A DNA stretch of 46,766 nucleotides, from NCBI GenBank assembly GCA_919901565.1, contig CAKKPE010000005.1, positions 1 to 46,766 on the forward strand, read 5' to 3'. The position numbers and the translations under genes are program-made. Positions 41,243 to 46,766 of this stretch are shown here, piece by piece; the stretch's first letter is position 1; each line of letters begins with the position of its first letter. The notes under the pieces were generated by a model. It did no database searches, was not told where the DNA came from, and saw only the letters and a program-made list of their open reading frames with translations. Source of the DNA: a bacterium. Its GTDB lineage: Bacteria; CG2-30-53-67.

Positions 41243-43006
41243 ATGAACCTTGATGAAAAGCGAAAGAAGCGTCTCGCTTCCGAGTATGGTGAAACCTGGA
41301 ACCCTGTGAAAGGCGGGGTCAGGGTGGCATTGGTCTATCCGAACAGCTATTCCGTAGGGATGTCCAACCTGGGCTTCCAGGCCATCTACCATATCCTGAA
41401 CCAGCGTGACGATGTGACCTGTGAACGTGTTTTTCTTCCGGACAGGGAGGGGAGGGAAAAAGCTGAAACGCGTGAGGATCTTTGCCGGTCGTTCCCGTCC
41501 GGGCGCCTGCTGAGGACATTTGATATCCTCGCTTTTTCCGTCTCTTTTGAACTGGATTACGTCCACCTTGTCGAGATCCTTCAAAAAAACAAGATTCCTC
41601 CTTTACGCAGCCAGAGAGAATACGGGCGGGATCCCATGGTCTGGATCGGCGGTGTAGCGCTCTCCATCAATCCCGAACCTCTTGCGGATTTTGCCGACGT
41701 CATGTTCATCGGCGAAGCCGAAGAGATGATCCAGGAGGCCATGGATGCAATCGCAGGGAACCCGGTCAGGGACCGTGAAGGATTCAAACTATTCTCCAGG
41801 GCATGCCTGGGGCTGGAAGGGGTCTATTTCCCCCACGCCTACGCCTTTGATTACGACTCCCTCGGGAGGGTGGACAGGGTCGAACACGATCCGGATTTCC
41901 CGCAGCGCATCAGGCGGCGCTGGATCAGGGATCTGGACCGGATGCCGACCGTCTCCCGGGTTATGACCCCGGATACGGAACTGAACGACATGTTCCTGGT
42001 GGAACTGGACCGCGGGTGCGGCCGGCATTGCCGGTTCTGTGCGGCCGGATATATCTACAGGCCGCCCCGGTTCCGGAGCCTCGATGGGGTCATGAGATCG
42101 GTTCGAGAAGGGCTTTCCCATACGGACCGGATCGGACTGGTGGGCGCTGCTGTCTCGGATTATCCCCGGATGTCTGAACTGGTCAGGGAGATCCGTTCCT
42201 GCGGTGCGAGGATCTCCGTCTCTTCCCTCCGGGCCGATTCGCTCACTCCGGAACTCATGTCTGCGCTTGCAGAAAGCGGGCACAAGACCATCTCTCTGGC
42301 CCCTGAAGGGGGAAGTCAGCGCATGCGTGAGATCATCAACAAAGGGATTGAGGAGAAGGACATCCTGAATGCCTGCCGGATGGCCCTGGGGTACCGGATC
42401 CTGAATCTCAGGCTTTATTTCATGGTGGGGCTCCCTTCCGAGGAGACCGTGGATATCGAGGCCATAGCGGACCTTGTCTTGAAAATCAGGGAAATCCAGA
42501 AGCAGGCCGGGAGGGAGCAGGGCCGGATCGGGAGGATTACGGTGAGCCTGAACAGCTTTGTGCCCAAGCCTCATACGCCTTTCCAGTGGTTTCCCATGAA
42601 CAAAAAAGATGCATTAGCAAAAAAAATAGGTTATATTAAAAAACGGCTGCACCAGAAAGGGAATATCACGGTCATCCAGGACCTTCCCAAATGGTCGGTT
42701 ATCCAGGGGCTCCTCTCACGGGGAGACCGGCGGGTCAGTTCCCTGCTGGTTTCCGTGGTCAGCGGGGGGGGCAACTGGGCCCAGGCCCTGAAAGAGTCGG
42801 GTGAGGTTCTGGCCGGCTCGCCTTTTCGTGAGCGGGAAAGAGATGAGATCTTTCCCTGGGATATTGTTGAACCGGGATGCCGCCGGGACTATCTGTACCA
42901 GGAGTATCAGCGGTCCGCTTCAGGACGTTTGACCCCCGCGTGTCCAGAGGATTTGGCGTGTCACCGGTGCGGCGTCTGCGGGGAATCCGAGGAACGTCAT
43001 GGCTGA
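41243..43006 (+). CDS. Radical SAM protein of the TIGR03960 type
   Basis: 587 residues. The N-terminal part has a B12-binding-like region (VALVYPNSYSVGMSNLGFQA, FDILAFSVSFELDYVHLVEIL). The radical SAM core starts LDRGCGRHCRFCAAGYIYRPP with C259-x3-C263-x2-C266. LAPEGGSQRMREIINKGIEE and FVPKPHTPFQWFPM are conserved. This family is often fused or adjacent to a DUF2344 protein; here none follows, but the C-terminal Cys-rich tail (CPEDLACHRCGVCGESEE) could hold a second metal site. The substrate is not known. It lies 27 bp after ftsZ and overlaps pgeF by 8 bp. Confidence 0.85.
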   Translation: MNLDEKRKKRLASEYGETWNPVKGGVRVALVYPNSYSVGMSNLGFQAIYHILNQRDDVTCERVFLPDREGREKAETREDLCRSFPSGRLLRTFDILAFSVSFELDYVHLVEILQKNKIPPLRSQREYGRDPMVWIGGVALSINPEPLADFADVMFIGEAEEMIQEAMDAIAGNPVRDREGFKLFSRACLGLEGVYFPHAYAFDYDSLGRVDRVEHDPDFPQRIRRRWIRDLDRMPTVSRVMTPDTELNDMFLVELDRGCGRHCRFCAAGYIYRPPRFRSLDGVMRSVREGLSHTDRIGLVGAAVSDYPRMSELVREIRSCGARISVSSLRADSLTPELMSALAESGHKTISLAPEGGSQRMREIINKGIEEKDILNACRMALGYRILNLRLYFMVGLPSEETVDIEAIADLVLKIREIQKQAGREQGRIGRITVSLNSFVPKPHTPFQWFPMNKKDALAKKIGYIKKRLHQKGNITVIQDLPKWSVIQGLLSRGDRRVSSLLVSVVSGGGNWAQALKESGEVLAGSPFRERERDEIFPWDIVEPGCRRDYLYQEYQRSASGRLTPACPEDLACHRCGVCGESEERHG

Positions 43007-43826
43007 AAAAAAGGCAAAAATATATGAGGTCCGGAAGAACGAGGGAGTCAAGTTCATTGCCATCCCCGCCTTTGAAGCACTGGGCCTCGTCCATCACGGG
43101 TTCAGCACAAGGGTGGGGGGGGTGAGCACGGGCCCTTTCAAGGGGATGAATCTCTCCCTGAACGCCGGTGAGGACAAAGACCTTGTGGAGATCAACCGGT
43201 GCATGTTTGTCAAGGCCATGAATGCCGGGAACCCGGATGTCTATACCGTGCGGCAGATGCACGGCACCCGTGTGCTCAGGATCGAGAACAGGGACCACCC
43301 CACCGAAGAATACAGGCAGGCCCAGGCCGATGCCATCATCACCGATCAGCCCGGCCTGGCCATCGGCGTATTGACAGCGGACTGCGTCCCGATTCTCATG
43401 ATTGACCCGGAAAAGAGGGCCGTTGCCGCGGTGCACGCAGGGAGAGAAGGGAGTCTCAATCATCTTATCTCTAACGTGATAGAGAGGATGCGCAAGGATT
43501 TCGGGACTTTGCCCGGGGACCTTCGGGCCGCCCTCGGGCCGTGCATTGAAGCCGGCTGCTACGAGGTGGGCGATGATATCGCACAGCGGATCGACAACCA
43601 TAACCCGGACAAAAAGAAAATCCTGTTTACCAGGGACGGCTCTTATTTTCTGGACCTCAGGAAGATGAACCACAGGGAGCTCTTGGACTGCGGCGTCAAG
43701 GAGGACTATGTTTATCACGTCGACCTCTGCACCGCCTGCGCTCCACGGACGTTTTACTCCTACCGCAAAAGTAACGGCAAGGAGACAGGCCGGATGATGG
43801 CGATGATCATGCTCAATGAGGCGTAA
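42999..43826 (+). CDS. pgeF: PgeF/YfiH-family laccase-domain protein
   Basis: 275 residues. The family (formerly multicopper polyphenol oxidase, DUF152) is now linked to peptidoglycan-editing and purine nucleoside phosphorylase/adenosine deaminase activity. VHHGFSTRVGGVSTGPFKGMNLS, QMHGTRVL, VLTADCVPILM, AAVHAGREGSLNHLI and LGPCIEAGCYEVGDD hold the conserved His and Cys metal ligands. CTACAPRTFYSYRKSN ends the protein. In many genomes it sits near division genes, as here. It overlaps the radical SAM gene and lies 6 bp before yggS. Confidence 0.92.
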   Translation: MAEKKAKIYEVRKNEGVKFIAIPAFEALGLVHHGFSTRVGGVSTGPFKGMNLSLNAGEDKDLVEINRCMFVKAMNAGNPDVYTVRQMHGTRVLRIENRDHPTEEYRQAQADAIITDQPGLAIGVLTADCVPILMIDPEKRAVAAVHAGREGSLNHLISNVIERMRKDFGTLPGDLRAALGPCIEAGCYEVGDDIAQRIDNHNPDKKKILFTRDGSYFLDLRKMNHRELLDCGVKEDYVYHVDLCTACAPRTFYSYRKSNGKETGRMMAMIMLNEA

Positions 43827-43832
43827 GGCCGG

Positions 43833-44519
43833 ATGTTTATTGCAGAGAATATTGAAAAAATCCGCAAACGTGCCCAGAGATCGGCCCGGCATGCCGGGAG
43901 AGACCCTGATGGGATCACCATCGTGGCCGTGACCAAGACCGTGGATGCTGAAAGGATACAGGAGGCCGTTTCCGCCGGGATCAGTGTTCTGGGAGAAAAC
44001 CGGGTCCAGGACGCCAGGGAGAAGATCCAGAAGATTGATAGGGCCGTGCAGTGGCATATGATCGGCCACCTGCAGACCAACAAGGCCCGTGAGGCAGCAG
44101 CCCTCTTTGACATGGTCCACTCGGTGGACAGCCTGCGGGTGGCTCAGGCCCTAAATGTGGAGGCCGGAAAGCAGGGAAAGAAATTGCCGGTTCTGGTGCA
44201 GGTGAATATCTCTGAAGAGGAGAGCAAGTCCGGAGTCAAGGCCCAAGAGGCTCTGAATCTGGTCAAGTCCGTGGCCGCGATGGAAAACCTTACGGTGCAA
44301 GGGTTGATGACCATGCCCCCTTATGCCGAGGATCCGGAAAAGTCCAGATGGGTCTTCCGCAGCCTCAGGGAGATGCGGGACCGGATAGCGGAGATGGATA
44401 TTCAAGGGGTCTGCATGACCCATCTCTCCATGGGCATGAGCCACGATTTTGAGACGGCCGTGGAAGAAGGGGCGACGCTAATCCGGATCGGGACCGCAAT
44501 CTTCGGAGAGCGGGATTGA
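43833..44519 (+). CDS. yggS: Pyridoxal-phosphate homeostasis protein (YggS/PLPBP family)
   Basis: 228 residues, a single TIM-barrel domain related to alanine racemase. The PLP lysine is K35 in IVAVTKTVDAERIQEAV. ENRVQDAREKIQKID, WHMIGHLQTNKAREA, VLVQVNISEEESKSGV and LSMGMSHDFETAVEEGATLIRIGTAIFG are family motifs. It controls free PLP and amino-acid balance rather than catalysing racemisation. The partners proC and yggT follow, a common arrangement. Confidence 0.94.
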   Translation: MFIAENIEKIRKRAQRSARHAGRDPDGITIVAVTKTVDAERIQEAVSAGISVLGENRVQDAREKIQKIDRAVQWHMIGHLQTNKAREAAALFDMVHSVDSLRVAQALNVEAGKQGKKLPVLVQVNISEEESKSGVKAQEALNLVKSVAAMENLTVQGLMTMPPYAEDPEKSRWVFRSLREMRDRIAEMDIQGVCMTHLSMGMSHDFETAVEEGATLIRIGTAIFGERD

Positions 44520-44540
44520 ATCTGCAAAGGACAAGAAAGG

Positions 44541-44551
44541 AAACCACAGAG
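44541..44551 (+). repeat. AAACCACAGAG copy just before proC
   Basis: The 11-mer ends one base before the proC ATG (44553). Identical copies lie at 13487-13497 and 14003-14013. Here it sits between the possible ribosome-binding purines (AAAGG, 44536-44540) and the start codon. Confidence 0.7.
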
Positions 44552-44552
44552 A

Positions 44553-45368
44553 ATGAAACGGCTGAAGATCGGACTGATCGGGGCAGGGAACATGGGCGGC
44601 GCCATGCTGCAGGGATGGATCTCGTCCTCCGCAGCGCTGCCTGCGGATATCCTGGTCAGCGATGCGGATGCCGACAAGGTCCGCAGCGCAGTCCGAAGGT
44701 TCAAGGTCAAGGCGGCCCGGAACAATCAGGACCTGGCGGCAAGGTCCGATGTGATCCTCCTCGCGGTCAAGCCCCAGCTCATGGATCCGGTCCTGCAGGA
44801 GATTGCTGAAAAGATCGGGCCCCGGACGCTTCTCATCTCGATTGCAGCGGGGGTATCGTTGTCACGGATCGAAAAAGGGGTTGGGAAGAAGGTGCGTGCG
44901 GTCCGGGTCATGCCCAATACCCCGGCACTGATCCAGGAAGGGATCTCGGCCCTGAGTTTCAGCCGGCATGTGACCGTACAGGACAGGAAACTCGCGGTCC
45001 GTCTTCTCAATGCCGTGGGCGATACGGTCGTGGTGGACGAGAAGATCATGGATGCGGTCACGGGCCTTTCCGGTTCGGGGCCGGCCTATGTCTTTGTGCT
45101 GATCGAGGCCCTGTCCGATGCCGGAGTCCGGCAGGGGATCCCCAGGGATGTGGCCACTCGTCTCGCAGTGCAGACCGTGCGGGGCGCCTCGGGCATGGCC
45201 CTGAAGAGCGGCCGCCATACCGGTGAACTCAAGGACATGGTCACCTCGCCAGGAGGGACCACCATCGCCGGCCTTCACGCCCTGGAGAAGGGGAAGTTCA
45301 GGGCCGCCCTGTACAATGCCGTGGAGGCGGCCACACAACGCTCCAGGGAACTCGGAAAAGGAGAATAG
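44553..45368 (+). CDS. proC: Pyrroline-5-carboxylate reductase
   Basis: 271 residues. ProC makes proline from pyrroline-5-carboxylate with NAD(P)H. The Rossmann loop GLIGAGNMGGAMLQGWI is near the start. LLAVKPQLMDPVLQEI, VRVMPNTPALIQEGISAL, GLSGSGPAYVFVLIEALSDAG and VTSPGGTTIAGLHALE are conserved. Length is typical. The stop abuts the yggT start without a gap. Confidence 0.95.
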   Translation: MKRLKIGLIGAGNMGGAMLQGWISSSAALPADILVSDADADKVRSAVRRFKVKAARNNQDLAARSDVILLAVKPQLMDPVLQEIAEKIGPRTLLISIAAGVSLSRIEKGVGKKVRAVRVMPNTPALIQEGISALSFSRHVTVQDRKLAVRLLNAVGDTVVVDEKIMDAVTGLSGSGPAYVFVLIEALSDAGVRQGIPRDVATRLAVQTVRGASGMALKSGRHTGELKDMVTSPGGTTIAGLHALEKGKFRAALYNAVEAATQRSRELGKGE

Positions 45369-45665
45369 ATGTTTATCTTGGGAAACCTGCTGAGTGCCGT
45401 CGCACAGATCGCGCATATGATCATCACCGTCTATATCTGGATTGTGATCATTTCGGCCCTGATTTCCTGGGTCAACCCGGATCCCTATAACCCTGTGGTG
45501 CGGTTCTTAAAGGGGGCGACGGACCCGGTCCTCTACAGGATCCGGCGGTACCTTCCTGTTTTCGGGGGGATTGATTTTTCACCCTTTGTCCTGATCCTGG
45601 TCCTTTATTTTATGGATTCGTTTGTGGTAAAAACATTGAGTGATCTTGCATATCGGCTGCATTAG
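45369..45665 (+). CDS. YggT-family membrane protein
   Basis: 98 residues with two hydrophobic segments (about 5-30 and 70-92) separated by the conserved loop LISWVNPDPYNPVVRFLKGATDPVLYRIRRYLP. YggT proteins are often encoded with yggS, proC and divIVA, and some members affect osmotic tolerance, chloroplast homologues nucleoid or thylakoid organisation. The ATG follows the proC stop directly. Confidence 0.9.
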   Translation: MFILGNLLSAVAQIAHMIITVYIWIVIISALISWVNPDPYNPVVRFLKGATDPVLYRIRRYLPVFGGIDFSPFVLILVLYFMDSFVVKTLSDLAYRLH

Positions 45666-45688
45666 AGCGCCATGTAAGGAGGGTCATG

Positions 45689-46195
45689 ATGGCTGAAGAA
45701 AACATGAATGTGACATCGCTTGATGTCAGGAAAAAACAGTTCTCGACAACCTTCCGGGGTTTCGACGTCCATGAGGTCCAGACCTTTCTCGATATAATCA
45801 GCCTGGAGCTCGAACAGCTGACTGCAAAGAATCAGACGCTCAGGGAATCGGTCGAAAAGAAAGAGTCCGAGGTCAGGGAGATCAAGGACCGGGAATCCTC
45901 CATGCGCAAAACCCTGGAAGGGCTCCAGCAGATCCTGAACGATGAGAAATCCCGCTCCGATCAGAAAGCCAAGCAGATCATCCGCGAAGCCGAGCTCACG
46001 GCTTCGGAAATGATCGCCCAGGCCAGGGATGAGCTCTCCTCCATGCAGAGCGAGATCCAGCACCTCAAAAGGCTGCGCAGGGAATTCATGGCCAAGCTGG
46101 GGAGCCTGGTCGATTCCTACCGGAAGATCATCGAGCAGGACCAGCAGAATGATGATGCCGAGATCCGTCTCGACAGCGATGTCCGGATCATCTGA
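45689..46195 (+). CDS. divIVA: DivIVA-domain protein
   Basis: 168 residues from the ATG at 45689, six bases after GGAGG (45678-45682); the ATG at 45686 is closer and less likely. The N-terminal TSLDVRKKQFSTTFRGFDVHEVQTFLDIISLELEQL is the DivIVA/GpsB membrane-curvature domain. A long coiled coil (about 40-130) follows. DivIVA homologues organise poles or septa in Gram-positives; the role in delta-like bacteria is less studied. The acidic tail (QNDDAEIRLDSD) may be a partner site. Confidence 0.9.
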   Translation: MAEENMNVTSLDVRKKQFSTTFRGFDVHEVQTFLDIISLELEQLTAKNQTLRESVEKKESEVREIKDRESSMRKTLEGLQQILNDEKSRSDQKAKQIIREAELTASEMIAQARDELSSMQSEIQHLKRLRREFMAKLGSLVDSYRKIIEQDQQNDDAEIRLDSDVRII

Positions 46196-46497
46196 TGCCT
46201 GAATTCATTTTCCGGGAAGATGAGCAGGGAGTCACCCTGAAGGTCCGGGTCCAGCCCGGCGCATCACGCGATGAAATCATCGGCGTGGCGGAGGGTACCC
46301 TTCGCATCCGCCTCACCTCCCCGCCCGTGGAGGGCGCTGCCAACAAACACTGTATCCGGTTCCTTTCCAAAAAACTCAGAATCGCTCAATCCAGGATCTC
46401 GATTCTGCGAGGAGAGCGGGGCCGCGAGAAAACTCTCCTTGTGCAAGGCCTCACATCCGCTGAGATCAGGGACAGGCTTTCTCTGGGCCCGGCTTGA
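46195..46497 (+). CDS. DUF167 (YggU-family) protein
   Basis: 100 residues. The single DUF167 domain has LKVRVQPGASRDEIIGVAEGTLRIRLTSPPVEGAANKHCIRFLSKKL, then ISILRGERGREKTLLVQGL. The function is unknown, and E. coli YggU is the structural reference. It starts in a TGATG overlap with divIVA, so it is coupled to it. It is the last gene of the cluster in this window. Confidence 0.92.
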   Translation: MPEFIFREDEQGVTLKVRVQPGASRDEIIGVAEGTLRIRLTSPPVEGAANKHCIRFLSKKLRIAQSRISILRGERGREKTLLVQGLTSAEIRDRLSLGPA

Positions 46498-46565
46498 TCC
46501 TTACTCTCATCACTCTCATAGGTTATGATTATTCTTTTAAATTGACACATGAGTATGCATAAGGC

Positions 46566-46735
46566 CTCTGCCCCCTTGTATATAGGGGTAGAGTAGAGAT
46601 CTGGTCAAGAGACCAGATCTCTACATCTACTTCAAGGATGCTTTCTATCATTCATTATGGCGTTTTCCATAAAAAAAGAATGGCCTCTACCCCGAATACT
46701 CTAATAACCGGATCTGTACATTATAAGGGGTAGTT
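46566..46735. repeat. Hairpin-rich region after the DUF167 gene
   Basis: A perfect 14-bp stem GTAGAGATCTGGTC (46593-46606) pairs with 46611-46624 around the loop AAGA. Just upstream CTCTGCCCC (46566-46574) can pair with GGGGTAGAG (46585-46593). Further on, CTCTACCCC (46684-46692) and GGGGTAG (46728-46734) repeat the pattern in opposite orientations. No T-run follows the main stem, so it is not a standard terminator; a miniature element or RNA structure is possible. No gene is seen from 46498 to the window end. Confidence 0.6.
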
Positions 46736-46766
46736 AAAATAATAATTAAAAAAATAACATACATCT

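Noticed and set aside
40445-41584. 379-codon minus-strand frame opposite ftsZ and the next gene
   Set aside because: Antisense shadow of ftsZ; no features of its own.
42759-44120. 453-codon minus-strand frame opposite pgeF and yggS
   Set aside because: It covers two well-identified genes and has no ribosome-binding site or recognisable domain. It is a codon-bias shadow.

Overview
This window looks like a Gram-negative bacterial chromosome, moderately GC-rich, most like the Desulfobacterota/Nitrospirota type. The evidence is a complete mraZ-to-ftsZ division and cell-wall (dcw) cluster with a meso-diaminopimelate-type MurE, an FtsZ ending in a DIPTFLRRQ-like tail, and a pgeF-yggS-proC-yggT-divIVA-DUF167 block after ftsZ. 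The phylum call is inference from gene content and order. No rRNA, tRNA, CRISPR array or transposase was recognised.

Left part (1-22.6 kb) is a mixed neighbourhood. It holds a HigBA-type toxin-antitoxin pair (110-740), mobB, a DUF47-PiT phosphate uptake pair, a DoxX membrane protein, a THUMP-domain RNA methyltransferase and a two-domain M16 zinc protease. trpE follows without trpG. An AT-richer accessory island (about 9.7-12.2 kb) carries a BrnTA pair, an AbiU2/HEPN-like protein, a uridine-kinase-like P-loop protein and a short, probably truncated cysteine-rich ORF. Next come a sulfite-oxidase-type molybdoenzyme, an Smr protein and a macrodomain protein. A minus-strand kup - radical SAM - exported-protein unit, a methyltransferase-like protein of unknown role, a conserved small protein and thiD complete this part.

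Right part (22.6-46.5 kb) is one long plus-strand cluster with short gaps or overlaps: mraZ, a STAS-domain gene, rsmH, ftsL, ftsI, murE, murF, mraY, murD, ftsW, murG, murC, murB, ddl, ftsQ, ftsA, ftsZ, then a B12-type radical SAM gene, pgeF, yggS, proC, yggT, divIVA and a DUF167 gene. Together these make the lipid-linked peptidoglycan precursor (MurB-F, Ddl, MraY, MurG), polymerise and cross-link it at the septum (FtsW, FtsI) and build the divisome (FtsZ, FtsA, FtsQ, FtsL).

The most unusual observations are: the STAS gene between mraZ and rsmH, lacking the usual phospho-acceptor serine; a 15-bp repeat that supplies the stop codons of both ddl and ftsQ and then forms an inverted array before ftsA; TGGG boxes within and after the mraZ promoter; the HEPN-like/P-loop kinase pair beside BrnTA; and two toxin-antitoxin operons whose -10 boxes lie almost on the toxin start codon.
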